In this document: positions 55,105 to 64,000 of the stretch, one piece after another | How positions within the stretch are numbered: position 1 is the first letter of the stretch | Layout of the letters: every line of letters begins with the position of its first letter | Source: Shinella yambaruensis | GTDB lineage: Bacteria; Pseudomonadota; Alphaproteobacteria; Rhizobiales; Rhizobiaceae | Length of the DNA: 64,000 nucleotides | NCBI RefSeq assembly: GCF_022899355.1 | Contig: NZ_JALJCK010000011.1 | Span: 1 to 64,000 of the forward strand | Direction: 5' to 3' | Notes under the pieces: generated by a model | What the model was told of the DNA's origin: nothing | The model's input: only the letters and a program-made list of their open reading frames with translations | The model's database searches: none | Made by a program: the position numbers and the translations under genes

Positions 55105-55160
55105 GATACTTGAGGCGTAGCTTTAGATGCACCCTGTGTATCTAAGATACTTTACGATAC
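55105..55160 (+). promoter_or_regulatory. GATAC dyad, site 3
   Basis: GATGCAC (55126-55132), CCT, GTGTATC (55136-55142) is an inverted repeat with one mismatch. Further GATAC copies lie at 55105, 55146 and 55156, and GTATCTAAGATAC (55138-55150) is a perfect dyad. The site ends 279-297 bp upstream of the second receptor gene and about 100 bp upstream of the small minus-strand gene. Confidence 0.55.
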
Positions 55161-55438
55161 TGGTGCAATATTGCGGTCAAGTTGCTGATTTTTTACTAAC
55201 CATTAATTTGAAATACTCATAGTCCGGCTCTGCGCAACGAGCAACCACGCCCAGTCGGCGTGCATGGCAAGCGTCCAGAGCAGCTTGCTCCGATGCCCGG
55301 CGCGTATGGAATCCCGGCGGGAATGAGCTCCCGCTCCAATGACAACTTGTCTCATGACGAGGCTCGGTTGGCCTCGCAAGGTCGGTCGCTGTCGATCGAA
55401 CGATTGCGGGCACGTCGCTCATTTCCGGAGCCATCCCG

Positions 55439-57439
55439 ATGCGCATCAAGCAGTTCTTCATCATCTCCTCAGCCGCCACGATTGTCGTGGCGGCCGGCCT
55501 CATCCTCTCGCTCTGGCTCTATGGGAAAGCCGAGACGCAGGTGAAGGCCGCCCATGTCTCGCAGTATCGCTCCTATCTGCTGGCCGATGAGGTCCGGCAG
55601 TCCTCGGACGATCTGACGCGGCTTGTCCGCACTTATGCCGCGACGGGTAACCCCGATTTCAAGAATCAGTACAACCGCGTGCTCGCGATCCGGGACGGCA
55701 AGGCGCCGCGTCCGGCCGACTATCACCGCATCTATTGGGATTTCGTCGCTGGCGGTATCGCCGAGCCGCGGCCGTCCGGTGAAGCGGTTTCGATCGGCGA
55801 CCTGATGAAGCAGGCCGGTTTTACCAAGGAAGAGTTCGCGCTGCTGGACGAGGCAAAGAAGCGCTCGGACGGGCTGGTCAAGCTGGAGGTCGAGGCCATG
55901 GCGCTGGTCGACGACATCAACGAACGCACCAGTGCCGCGTCCCGGGCGCGCGCCATCACGATGCTCAATTCGCAGGATTATCACAAGCTGAAGGCCGACA
56001 TCATGCAGCCGGCCGACGAATTCTACGTCGCCCTCGAAACGCGGCTGAAGGCGGCGATCCATGCGGCGGAATCGACGGCCGCGTTCTACTGGACCGCCAT
56101 CATCGTCTCCACCGCGCTTCTCGGTGCGATCCTCGGCGTCTTCGGCGTTACCGTCTTCGTGCGGGTCATCGGCGGGATCCTGTTCCTGCGGAGCGCCATG
56201 GACCGGATTTCCGGCCAGCAATTGAGCGAGACCGTGGCGGGGCAGGATCGCCGCGACGAGATCGGCGACATGGCGACCTCGCTTGAAGGCTTCCGCCAGG
56301 CTGTCCTTGCCAAGGTTGGGCTCGAACAGGAGGCCGAGCGTCAGCGCGATGGTGCGGAGGCGGAGCGGCTTCGCATCCAGGCGGAAGCCGATGCGGCTGC
56401 GCAGGAACGCCTCGACCAGGCGACCAGTGGCCTTGCCAACGCGCTTCGCCGTCTGGCGAAGGGTGACCTCTCCTTCGAACTGGCCGAACCCTTCCATCAG
56501 GACTTCGAGCCGCTGCGGCACGATCTGAATGCGACGATCGGCCAGCTGGCGAGCGCACTCGGCGCCGTCGCGCACAGTGCCGAGACGATCTCGATGGGCA
56601 CCGGCGAGATCAGCACCAGCGCCGACGATCTTTCCAAGCGGACCGAGCAGCAGGCCGCCTCCCTCGAACAGACCGCCGCTGCGCTGGAGCAGATCACCGC
56701 CAATGTGACGAGTTCGGCCAGGCGCACGGAAGAGGCGCGGCAGGTCGCGACCCAGGCCAATGTCAGCGCCGCGAAATCCGGCACGGTCGTCGCCAATGCC
56801 GAGGACGCGATGCGGCGCATCGAACACTCGTCGGGCCAGATCTCAAACATCATCGGCGTGATCGACGACATCGCTTTCCAGACAAACCTTCTGGCGCTCA
56901 ATGCCGGCGTGGAGGCTGCGCGCGCCGGAGAGGCGGGCAAGGGCTTTGCCGTCGTGGCGCAGGAAGTACGCGAGCTCGCGCAGCGCTCGGCGAATGCCGC
57001 CAAGGAGATCAAGGGCCTCATCAGCAACTCGACGGCCGAGGTCAAGAGCGGCGTCGAACTGGTCCGTGAAGCCGGGCAGGCGCTCCGGACGATCGAGGAA
57101 TATGTCGGCTCGATCAACCAGCACATGGACGCCATCGCCACCGCCGCGAAGGAACAGTCGGTCGGCCTCGCCGAGGTCAACACCGCCGTCAACCAGATGG
57201 ATCAGGTGACCCAGAAGAATGCGGCCATGGTCGAGGAGACCAACGCCGCCGGTGCGACGCTCGCCGAGGAAGCGCTGAAACTGCGGGACCTCATCTCGCA
57301 CTTCGCGCTTCGCGGCCAGCGCCGCGCGGAAGCGCCGGCCGTCGTCAAGGACATCCCGCGTCCTCAGCCTCGCTCGCTCCCGCGCATGCACGGCGCGAAT
57401 GCTCTCGCCGTCCATCCGGGCACCTGGGAAGAGTTCTGA
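55439..57439 (+). CDS. Methyl-accepting chemotaxis protein
   Basis: 666 residues. N-terminal membrane helix, a periplasmic helical sensor of about 170 residues, a second membrane segment ([20 protein letters not shown]), HAMP, and a signalling hairpin whose tip [20 protein letters not shown] is intact. It ends in GTWEEF, the xWxxF tether for CheR/CheB. GGAG lies 9 bp upstream of the ATG. The signalling half is closely similar to that of the receptor at 50770-52647. Confidence 0.94.
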   Translation: MRIKQFFIISSAATIVVAAGLILSLWLYGKAETQVKAAHVSQYRSYLLADEVRQSSDDLTRLVRTYAATGNPDFKNQYNRVLAIRDGKAPRPADYHRIYWDFVAGGIAEPRPSGEAVSIGDLMKQAGFTKEEFALLDEAKKRSDGLVKLEVEAMALVDDINERTSAASRARAITMLNSQDYHKLKADIMQPADEFYVALETRLKAAIHAAESTAAFYWTAIIVSTALLGAILGVFGVTVFVRVIGGILFLRSAMDRISGQQLSETVAGQDRRDEIGDMATSLEGFRQAVLAKVGLEQEAERQRDGAEAERLRIQAEADAAAQERLDQATSGLANALRRLAKGDLSFELAEPFHQDFEPLRHDLNATIGQLASALGAVAHSAETISMGTGEISTSADDLSKRTEQQAASLEQTAAALEQITANVTSSARRTEEARQVATQANVSAAKSGTVVANAEDAMRRIEHSSGQISNIIGVIDDIAFQTNLLALNAGVEAARAGEAGKGFAVVAQEVRELAQRSANAAKEIKGLISNSTAEVKSGVELVREAGQALRTIEEYVGSINQHMDAIATAAKEQSVGLAEVNTAVNQMDQVTQKNAAMVEETNAAGATLAEEALKLRDLISHFALRGQRRAEAPAVVKDIPRPQPRSLPRMHGANALAVHPGTWEEF

Positions 57440-57447
57440 GAGCTGCA

Positions 57448-57489
57448 CCCCTCCGGCAACCCCCTGTGCCGGAGGGGACAGATATTTTT
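57448..57489 (+). terminator. Rho-independent terminator after the receptor gene
   Basis: Perfect 11-bp stem CCCCTCCGGCA/TGCCGGAGGGG (57448-57458 and 57467-57477) with an 8-base loop and a T run at 57485-57489, directly behind the stop codon. Confidence 0.85.
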
Positions 57490-57532
57490 CTTGCGGCGCG
57501 CCGAGCCGGCTGCACCGCGGAGGTCCACGAGA

Positions 57533-59590
57533 ATGATAGGCCCGCTATTCCGTGTATTCGCATCAGAGCAGGATCCGCGCGATCGCGAGGAACTGGTCGT
57601 CGCGCAATACAAGTCGCTGACGAAGCAGATCCCGCTTCTCTACGTCATCCTGCTGTCGAATGCCTGGATGGTGGCGCTTTCCCACCATGGAAGTGCACCC
57701 GTGCCGCTGACCCTGCATATACCCGTCATCCTCACGGGGCTTTGCGTTGCGCGCCTGCTGCGGTGGCGGCGCCGTTCGCAGGCCGAACCATCGTTTTCCG
57801 AGGCCAGCCGCTCGCTCAGGGCGACGACCGTTCTGGCAGGCCTCCTCGCCGCCGCTTTCCTTGCCTGGGGACTGACGCTCTACAGCTACGGGACGGCGTT
57901 CACCCAGGGGCAGGTGGCATTCTTCATCGGCATTACGGTGGTCGGCTGCATCTTCTGCCTGATCCACCTGCCTCTGGCCGCCCTGTGCGCGGCCGTCATC
58001 GTCAACATCCCCTTCGTTGTCTTCCTCGTCTCGACCGGCAACCAGGCCTCCATCGCGGTTGCCGTCAACATCTTCCTGGTATCGATGGCGATGCTGGCGA
58101 TCCTCGGCACGCACTACAACGATTTTGCGAGCCTCATTCGCGAGCGCCGGCGCCAGCGCCTGAAGCAGGCGGAAATCGAGGACCTGGCCGCCGAAAACAG
58201 GTGGCTCGCCAATCACGACGCGCTGACCGGGCTTCCCAACCGGCACAATTTCCTCGCCGCGATCGATGCCGCCCTTTCCAGCGTGAACGCAAGGCATGCG
58301 GAACTCTTCATCGCGGTCGTCAACCTCGACGGGTTCCGCGCCGTCAACGATGCCTTCGGCAACCAGGACGGCGATCACGTCCTGATGGAGGCTGCCCGAC
58401 GTCTCGGGAGCAAAGACGACATCGACTTCATGGTCTTCCGGCTGGGGGGCGATGAATTCGGGCTCGTCTGGCAGCGGCCGCGCAATGGCGTCGCCGCCGT
58501 TCTGGCCGAGTGCGAGGAAATTTGTGCCTCGCTCGCCGTTCCCTATCCGATCGGCGGCGTCGAGGCCCGCATCTCGGCCACGATGGGGCTGTCCTCGTCG
58601 GGGACCGTTGCGGGCTGCGCCCGCTCGATCCACGAGGCCGCGCAATATGCGCTGGTCCACGCGAAGCGAAACCACCGGCGCGGGCGCGTGACGCTCTTCA
58701 CGATGGACCACCAGGATGCGATCCGGCGGCACTCGATCCTGGAGCAGGCGATGCAGACGACCGACCTCGATGCGGAGCTGACGCTTGCCTTCCAGCCGAT
58801 CGTGGACGTCCGCTCCGGCCTGCCGATCGGCTTCGAGGCGCTGGCCCGCTGGGACAGCCAGGACCTGGGGCCGGTCCGGCCGGACGAGTTCATCGTTGTC
58901 GCCGAGCGCGCGGGTCTCGCCAATCGGCTCACCTGCGTGCTGCTCGCCAAGGTGCTCGCCGTCGCGGCGACCTGGCCGGCCTGGCTCAGGCTCTCCTTCA
59001 ATCTCTCCATGCAGGACATCTGTTCCTCGGACAGCGTGCTGCGACTGGTCGCGATCCTCAACCGAAGCGGCGTCGATCCCGGGCGCATCGATTTCGAGAT
59101 CACGGAAACGGCCGTCGTCGGCGACTTCGATCAGCTTGTGGAGGCCGTCACCGTCCTGAGAGCCATGGGGGCCGGTATCTCGCTCGACGACTTCGGCACG
59201 GGCTATTCCACGCTCTGGCAAGTCAACCGGCTCCCGCTCGACAAGATCAAGGTCGATCGAAGCTTCGTCACCAACATCAACGAGAGCACCACCGGCTACA
59301 AGATCGTCAAATCGGTGATCGCCCTTTGCCGCGACATGAAGATCAACTGCGTGATCGAAGGCGTGGAGACCGTCGAGGAGCTGGACACGCTGCGCGAGCT
59401 CGATTGCGGCCTTGTCCAGGGCTATTACTATTCGCGTCCGCTGCCCGCCGATGCCGTGCTGGGCTACATCGACGCGACCTTTGCCGGAACGGCCGTTTCC
59501 CGCCGATCGCAAAATGAACCCGCCGAGTTTCCAAAACCTCGCCGACGCAACTTTGCAGGCCGCCGCCAAGCCGCGCGCCGCCCTGCCTGA
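57533..59590 (+). CDS. Cyclic-di-GMP cyclase/phosphodiesterase with membrane sensor (GGDEF-EAL)
   Basis: 685 residues from the ATG at 57533 (GGAGG 9 bp upstream). Six membrane segments fill residues 30-205. The GGDEF domain has an intact RLGGDEFG. The EAL domain keeps FEALARW, ITETAVV, DDFGTGYSTL, the Lys in KIKVDRSFV and the Glu in IEGVE. Both activities are thus possible, so it can make and break c-di-GMP. Its place beside Tad and receptor genes suggests control of attachment or motility. Confidence 0.92.
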   Translation: MIGPLFRVFASEQDPRDREELVVAQYKSLTKQIPLLYVILLSNAWMVALSHHGSAPVPLTLHIPVILTGLCVARLLRWRRRSQAEPSFSEASRSLRATTVLAGLLAAAFLAWGLTLYSYGTAFTQGQVAFFIGITVVGCIFCLIHLPLAALCAAVIVNIPFVVFLVSTGNQASIAVAVNIFLVSMAMLAILGTHYNDFASLIRERRRQRLKQAEIEDLAAENRWLANHDALTGLPNRHNFLAAIDAALSSVNARHAELFIAVVNLDGFRAVNDAFGNQDGDHVLMEAARRLGSKDDIDFMVFRLGGDEFGLVWQRPRNGVAAVLAECEEICASLAVPYPIGGVEARISATMGLSSSGTVAGCARSIHEAAQYALVHAKRNHRRGRVTLFTMDHQDAIRRHSILEQAMQTTDLDAELTLAFQPIVDVRSGLPIGFEALARWDSQDLGPVRPDEFIVVAERAGLANRLTCVLLAKVLAVAATWPAWLRLSFNLSMQDICSSDSVLRLVAILNRSGVDPGRIDFEITETAVVGDFDQLVEAVTVLRAMGAGISLDDFGTGYSTLWQVNRLPLDKIKVDRSFVTNINESTTGYKIVKSVIALCRDMKINCVIEGVETVEELDTLRELDCGLVQGYYYSRPLPADAVLGYIDATFAGTAVSRRSQNEPAEFPKPRRRNFAGRRQAARRPA

Positions 59591-59616
59591 CCTTCACCCC
59601 ACCAACGGAGATCGAA

Positions 59617-60096
59617 ATGTCCATTCTTTCCAAAATCGCAGCAGGCCTCGCCATCACCGTCGCGCTCGGCGCCGTACCGGCCCTTGCCGACCCGCTCTTC
59701 ACGATCCGCACCGCCGACAGCGCCAGGACCCTGGACGTGACCGCGGACATGATGGCCAGGGTGGGAAGCGTCACCTACCGGACCATCCTGCCGGGCACGG
59801 ACGGGGCTGTCCACGAGGTGAAGGGACCGCTGATCCAAAAGCTGCTCGACGAGGCGGGCATCGACGCGGCGAACTACATGGCCGTCGCGCTCGACAACTA
59901 CGAGATCGAAGTGCCGGCGGAAGACTTCAAGGCCCACGGGGCCATCGCCGCGGTCGAGGTCGACGGCAAGGCTCTCACCGTGCGCGACAAGGGCCCGGCG
60001 TGGATCGTCTATCCGGCAACGGACAATCCCGCCCTTGCCGACCCGCTCTACGAATCCCGCAGCGTCTGGCAGCTGAAAGAACTCGTGGCACAATGA
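59617..60096 (+). CDS. Periplasmic protein of the molybdopterin-oxidoreductase-like fold
   Basis: 159 residues with a clear signal peptide (ILSKIAAGLAITVALGAVPALA). The mature part recalls the sulfite-oxidase-type domain but has no Cys to bind molybdenum, so it is probably a ligand or partner module. The next gene starts within its stop codon (ATGA), a strong sign that it works with that membrane GGDEF protein as an input module. CGGAG precedes the ATG. Confidence 0.8.
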   Translation: MSILSKIAAGLAITVALGAVPALADPLFTIRTADSARTLDVTADMMARVGSVTYRTILPGTDGAVHEVKGPLIQKLLDEAGIDAANYMAVALDNYEIEVPAEDFKAHGAIAAVEVDGKALTVRDKGPAWIVYPATDNPALADPLYESRSVWQLKELVAQ

Positions 60097-62177
60097 CGGC
60101 ATTGCGAACCCTTCTCGGCAAGCTGCCGCTGGTACGCTTCCCCATCATCCTGGCGCTCTTCGTCATCATGCTGCCGGTCAGCTATCTCGGCCTGGCGGGC
60201 ATTGCCGACGGGATCAACAACCGGCTCTACTTTTCAGCTCGGCTGGAGGAGGCGAGCCGGCTCGAGCTCGAAGCCACGACCTTCTTCAGCAAGGCGGAAG
60301 CCTTTGCCGAGGGCGATGCGCGGCGGACGCAAAAGGAGGTCGGGCTGGCGCTCGATCTCTTCTGGTCGCGGGTGGATGTCCTTTCGACCAAGTCCTATCG
60401 GCGGATCCAGGAGGACGAAGCGCTCGATGAGGCCTTGATCACGGAGCTGCTGTCGGCGATGCCGGCGCTGGAGCAGGCGGCCGCGACGCTCCGGCAGGGA
60501 AAGCCCGAAAGCTATCGGGACGTCGGGGCTTTCGCGCGACGATACCGCGAACGGATCATCGCCTTCAGCGACGATGCCAACAAGGCGCGCCGCAAGCGCA
60601 TGAACAAGGCGGTCGAAACCCACCTCAAGAGCGTGACGACGTTGAAGCGCATCCAGATCGCCTATGTCGTCCTCGGCGTCGGCGCCGTGATCTACGTGCT
60701 GACGGAGCTGTATCTCACCCGCCGCCTCAACCAGCGCCTCGGCCGCAGCATTGCCGAAAACCGCCAGCTGCTCTTCACGGATCATCTGACCGGGATCGGC
60801 AACCGCGCCTGTTTCGAGAATCTGCTGAAGGAGCTGGATGCCGTTCCGCAGGCGGATTTCTCCGTCATCTATTTCGATCTCGACGGCTTCAAGCAGGTCA
60901 ACGACACACTCGGCCATGCGATGGGCGACACGCTGCTGAAGCATGTCGCGTCCATCCTCGTCGCGACCCACAAGGACCAGGCCGCGGCCTCGTTCCGCTT
61001 TGGCGGGGACGAGTTCGCCGTGCTTCTCGTCGGCGGCCCCGAAGAGGCCTCGTCCTATGCGGAGAGGGCCGTCAACCGGATCGCCAGGCCTGCGGTCCTT
61101 GCGAAGAACATCGTCCAGGTCTCGGCAAGCGCGGGCTTCTCCCATATGCGGGATCTCAGCGCGGGCGAGGCGACCGACGCCCTCATGCGCAATGCGGACC
61201 TTGCCCTCTACGCTGCCAAGTCCGCCGGCCGGAACTGCGTCCGGCCGTTTGCCCCGCCCATGCTGGTCGGCCACGAGCGAAAGGTCCGGCTGGAGAAGGC
61301 GCTGTCGGAGGCGGTGCGCCGCGGTGCGGTCGATGTAGTCTTCCGGCCGATCCTGGACCTCAGGACGTTCGCGTTGCGAGCAGTGGAGGTCCGGCCCGCC
61401 TGGACCGACAAAACCTATGGCGTGATCGCGCCGGCGGAGATCAGGGCGATCGCGGAGGACGGCAATCTCGCCCTGGAACTCTCCGCAGGCATCCTCGGCA
61501 AGGCATTCCGCGCACTTGGCCCTCGTGTCCTGCAGCGGATTCCCACACTCTACCTCGACATTCCGGAAAACCTGCTGTCGCAGCCGACCTTCGCGGGCCA
61601 TCTGTGCCGCCTCCTCGATGAATTCTCCATCGAGCGCGGCCGCCTTCAGCTGGAGCTGCGGCGCGCCGCGAAACCGGACTATGGCGAGACCTATCTCGCA
61701 AGTATCCGGCGCCTGCGGGATGCGGGCGTCGCCTTCGCCACGAAGGATATCGGCAGGGCCATCGATCGGCGCAACAGGCTCGCCAATCTGGACTTCGGCA
61801 CGCTCAAGCTGGACCGCGCGCTCGTCGAGGAGGTCAGCCGGTCGGAACGCAGCCGCGGCGTCGTTGCAGGCCTTGCGGTTCTGGCGCGCCAGATGTCGGC
61901 CGCCATCGTTGCGCAGGGCATCGACAGCACCGACGATCTGAAGCGTCTTCGCCAAATGAACATCGCGTTGGGCGAGGGCCGTGCGCTTTCGCCCGTACTG
62001 TCGCCACCGGAGCTCGTGAAGCGCCTTGACGAGGGCTTCGGGGCGTTCGACGCCGTGACCAGGGAAAAGGGCGCGGCGCCGGGCGACGTTGCGCCTGATG
62101 TGATCGTCAAGCGTGAAAACCGAACGGTTGCTGACGTCTTGCCAGACAAGTTTGCAGGTTTTGGAGCCGCGTTGTAG
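60093..62177 (+). CDS. Membrane GGDEF protein with degenerate EAL domain
   Basis: 694 residues. Membrane helices near residues 14-38 and 188-210 frame a periplasmic helical sensor of about 150 residues. GGDEF is intact (RFGGDEFAVLL), so cyclase activity is likely. The EAL domain has lost its key residues: AVEVRPAW replaces FEALxRW, KDIGRAIDRR replaces DDFGTGYS, and AQGIDS replaces AEGVE. It probably serves only in binding or control. Translationally coupled to the periplasmic partner upstream. Confidence 0.88.
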   Translation: MTALRTLLGKLPLVRFPIILALFVIMLPVSYLGLAGIADGINNRLYFSARLEEASRLELEATTFFSKAEAFAEGDARRTQKEVGLALDLFWSRVDVLSTKSYRRIQEDEALDEALITELLSAMPALEQAAATLRQGKPESYRDVGAFARRYRERIIAFSDDANKARRKRMNKAVETHLKSVTTLKRIQIAYVVLGVGAVIYVLTELYLTRRLNQRLGRSIAENRQLLFTDHLTGIGNRACFENLLKELDAVPQADFSVIYFDLDGFKQVNDTLGHAMGDTLLKHVASILVATHKDQAAASFRFGGDEFAVLLVGGPEEASSYAERAVNRIARPAVLAKNIVQVSASAGFSHMRDLSAGEATDALMRNADLALYAAKSAGRNCVRPFAPPMLVGHERKVRLEKALSEAVRRGAVDVVFRPILDLRTFALRAVEVRPAWTDKTYGVIAPAEIRAIAEDGNLALELSAGILGKAFRALGPRVLQRIPTLYLDIPENLLSQPTFAGHLCRLLDEFSIERGRLQLELRRAAKPDYGETYLASIRRLRDAGVAFATKDIGRAIDRRNRLANLDFGTLKLDRALVEEVSRSERSRGVVAGLAVLARQMSAAIVAQGIDSTDDLKRLRQMNIALGEGRALSPVLSPPELVKRLDEGFGAFDAVTREKGAAPGDVAPDVIVKRENRTVADVLPDKFAGFGAAL

Positions 62178-62229
62178 TCTCCACCTTCGTCTCGGCCGTT
62201 CGGCCGTGCCTGCAAACGTGGAGAATTCA

Positions 62230-62991
62230 ATGCAAGAGCTGGGACAGATCACGCCGCTGGAGCGTGCGCCGGCGGCGGCCGAGCGGGTCGCCAACCAACT
62301 GCTCGAACTGATACGGTCCGGCAACCTGAAGGCCGGCGACGTGCTGCCGTCCGAAAACGACCTGGCGCGCGCGCTGCAGGTCAGCCGTCCCGTCGTGCGC
62401 GAGGCGCTGCGCGGGCTCTCGATCATGGGTGTCGTGGAAAGCCGCCAGGGCGGGCGCTGCTACGTGACCAGCCTCGAAGTCTCCCGGCTTCTCGCGCCGC
62501 TCCAGTTCGTCATCGCGCTCGATGAAAGCAATGTGAACGCGCTCTATGAGGCGCGGCTGATCATCGAGGTGGGACTGATCCGGCTCGGTGCCGCGCTCGT
62601 CGATGACGCGACGCTTGCCCGATTGCGGGAAATGGTGACCGCCGGCTACGGCCTGACGAAGGATCCCGTCGGCTTCCGCGTGCTCGATCTCGAGTTCCAC
62701 GAGCAGATCATGACGATCGCCGGCAATCCCTTCATGGAGGTGGTGGCGCGCAGCCTCTACCAGCTCGGCATGGAATACCGCCGTGTCGCCTCCGAAACGC
62801 CGGGCGTACTGGACCGCAGCGCGGCCGAGCACGAGGCGATCGTCGAGGCGCTCGCTACGCGCGATCCGGAAGCCGCCGCTGCGGCCATGCAGGCCCATCT
62901 GAGTTCCATCAACCGCACGACCTACGACGCCATGCACCGTGTCGGCACCGAGAAGACCCGCAGGCGGGACGGGGCGCCGGCCGCCTTTTAG
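62230..62991 (+). CDS. FadR/GntR-family regulator
   Basis: 253 residues from the ATG at 62230 with GGAG 6 bp upstream. The winged helix (AGDVLPSENDLARALQVSRP, VVREALRGLSIMGVVESRQGG) and the FCD domain (LYEARLIIEVGLIRLGAAL, DLEFHEQIMTIAGNPFM) are complete. It is a paralogue of the regulator at 39892. It sits directly upstream of a sugar-binding protein gene, with an inverted repeat between them, so it probably controls that transporter. Confidence 0.9.
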   Translation: MQELGQITPLERAPAAAERVANQLLELIRSGNLKAGDVLPSENDLARALQVSRPVVREALRGLSIMGVVESRQGGRCYVTSLEVSRLLAPLQFVIALDESNVNALYEARLIIEVGLIRLGAALVDDATLARLREMVTAGYGLTKDPVGFRVLDLEFHEQIMTIAGNPFMEVVARSLYQLGMEYRRVASETPGVLDRSAAEHEAIVEALATRDPEAAAAAMQAHLSSINRTTYDAMHRVGTEKTRRRDGAPAAF

Positions 62992-62997
62992 TCGCCC

Positions 62998-63030
62998 TGT
63001 AAACTTAGCTTACAAGATTACCGGTTGACA
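62998..63030 (+). promoter_or_regulatory. Operator and -35 box upstream of the binding-protein gene
   Basis: TGTAAACT and AGCTTACA (62998-63014) form a dyad with 7 of 8 paired positions around one base. TTGACA at 63025-63030 is a consensus -35 box just behind it; a -10 box is weak. The half GTAAACTT is shared with the operator at 38574-38596. Confidence 0.5.
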
Positions 63031-63096
63031 ACTTTCGCGTTTCTGCCGATGATGCTGTTGCGCCGATGGAGGAGCGTCATCAGGGAGGAATTCGAT

Positions 63097-64000
63097 TTGT
63101 TGAGGAGACTCACCACGACCGTCGCAGCGCTTGCGCTGGCGGCCGTCATGCAGAACGGTTCTGCCTTCGCGCAGGACAATGAACTGACCGTCGGCGCGAT
63201 CTATCTGGACGCGCAGGGTTTCTACGCCGGCGTCCGCAAGGGCGTTCAGGTCGGCGGCGCCGAGCTCGGCAAGAATGTCCAGATCATCGAGACGAATGCC
63301 GGCGGCGACGTGGGCAAGGAAGCGTCCTTCATCGACCGGCTGGTCTCGGCCGGCGTGGAGGCGATCATCCTTTCGGCGGTGTCGCCGGACGGATCTGTAC
63401 GCGCGATCAGGCGGGCGCATGAGGCCGGCATACCGATCGTGTGCTACAACACCTGTCTCAACGAAAAGGACATGAAGGAATACGTCTACGCCTACGCGGT
63501 CGGCGATCCCTTCCAGTTCGGCTACAAGATCGGCCAGGTCGCGGCGGACGATTTCGTCAAGGCGGGCAAGACCGAGCCGAAGATCGGCATTCTCAACTGC
63601 GAATTCGTCGATGTCTGCGTGCAGCGCCGGCTCGGGTTCGAGAAGGCGCTCGGCGAGAAGGTGCCGGGCTTCAAGATCGTCTCCAACCAGGAGGCGACGA
63701 TCCTCGACAAGGCGATCTCGACGGGCGAGAAGATCATCACCGCCAATCCGGACCTCGATGCCCTGTGGGGCGAATCCGGCGGTGCGGCGCTCGGCGCGGC
63801 CAAGGCGATCCGCAATACCGGCAATGCCGGAAAGATCATGGCCTACGGCTCCGACATGACCACCGAGATCGCGCAGGAGATCATCGCCGGCGACGTGATG
63901 CGCGGCACCGTGGACGTCTCGGGCCAGGCGCTCGGCAAGCTCGCCTTGCAGCAGGCGGTGAAGGCGATCGAGAAGGAGCCGCAGGGCGCGTTGATCGTGC
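63097..64000 (+). CDS. Periplasmic sugar-binding protein, 3' end outside the window
   Basis: At least 301 residues, open to the last base. It starts with TTG at 63097, with GGGAGGAA 6 bp upstream. A signal peptide (RRLTTTVAALALAAVMQ, cleavage near AFAQ) is followed by a LacI/ribose-binding fold (TVGAIYLDAQGFYAGVRKGV, EAIILSAVSPDGSVRAI, AYGSDMTTEIAQEI). It belongs to the sugar ABC type, and permease and ATPase genes are expected beyond the window. Confidence 0.9.
   Translation, partial: MLRRLTTTVAALALAAVMQNGSAFAQDNELTVGAIYLDAQGFYAGVRKGVQVGGAELGKNVQIIETNAGGDVGKEASFIDRLVSAGVEAIILSAVSPDGSVRAIRRAHEAGIPIVCYNTCLNEKDMKEYVYAYAVGDPFQFGYKIGQVAADDFVKAGKTEPKIGILNCEFVDVCVQRRLGFEKALGEKVPGFKIVSNQEATILDKAISTGEKIITANPDLDALWGESGGAALGAAKAIRNTGNAGKIMAYGSDMTTEIAQEIIAGDVMRGTVDVSGQALGKLALQQAVKAIEKEPQGALIV

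Noticed and set aside
57563-59569. Minus-strand 668-residue open frame opposite the GGDEF-EAL gene
   Set aside because: Shadow of a gene with intact GGDEF and EAL motifs; no recognisable domain of its own.
60234-62426. Minus-strand 730-residue open frame opposite the second GGDEF gene
   Set aside because: Same reasoning; it also runs across two plus-strand genes and their spacer.

Overview
The window suggests a GC-rich alphaproteobacterium of the Rhizobiaceae type (Shinella/Ensifer/Rhizobium-like). This is an inference from several signs. The initiator tRNA has an A:U pair in place of the first of the usual three G:C pairs of the anticodon stem, a deviation known from rhizobia. There is a rhizobial-type intergenic palindrome at 35678-35778, receptors ending in the CheR-tether forms WQEF and WEEF, and many sugar ABC transporters paired with FadR-type regulators.

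Positions 1-33888 are a genomic island inserted in the 3' end of the tRNA-fMet gene. The last 15 bases of the tRNA (63-77) recur at 33874-33888, next to a P4-type integrase (32421-33722). The terminator that probably once followed the tRNA now lies beyond the right-hand repeat. The island has two parts. The left end (724-9973) carries two very large convergent genes: a P-loop NTPase with an N-terminal PD-(D/E)XK-like nuclease (candidate antiphage protein), and a 1365-residue protein that starts with a HigA-like helix-turn-helix and has a palindrome over its promoter. A second, unrelated integrase and decayed DNA follow (10.3-12.7 kb). The right part (12.7-31.9 kb) is a detoxification block: peroxiredoxin, four MFS pumps, four SDRs, three MDR/quinone-type reductases, a haloalkane dehalogenase with all catalytic residues, a SnoaL-like protein, a 3-methyladenine DNA glycosylase, three LysR regulators and one TetR regulator.

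The strongest new signal is a shared operator inside that block. Three hexamers at 11-bp period, on the gene strand TATTCY, RGAATA, TATTCY with 5-bp gaps, stand upstream of eight transcription units (15 genes). They include the LysR gene at 23758-24675 itself. This looks like a LysR regulon (ATTC-N7-GAAT boxes) that couples efflux, reduction, dehalogenation and alkylation repair.

Positions 33.9-46.9 kb hold a divergent sugar or sugar-acid catabolic locus. One side has a mutarotase, an ABC transporter and an enolase-superfamily dehydratase. The other has a FadR regulator and seven enzymes, mostly with 4-base overlaps. A 9-base element, CTTGTCAAG, is found by both promoters.

Positions 47.5-62.2 kb form a surface and signalling region: TadG/TadE-type pilus proteins, two chemoreceptors, a membrane-anchored winged-helix/TPR regulator, and two cyclic-di-GMP proteins, the second with a degenerate EAL domain and a coupled periplasmic partner. 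A second shared dyad, built on GATAC/GTATC, lies about 280-345 bp upstream of three genes here. The window ends in a FadR regulator and a truncated sugar-binding protein gene.

Functions are read from motifs and remembered families; no database search was possible.
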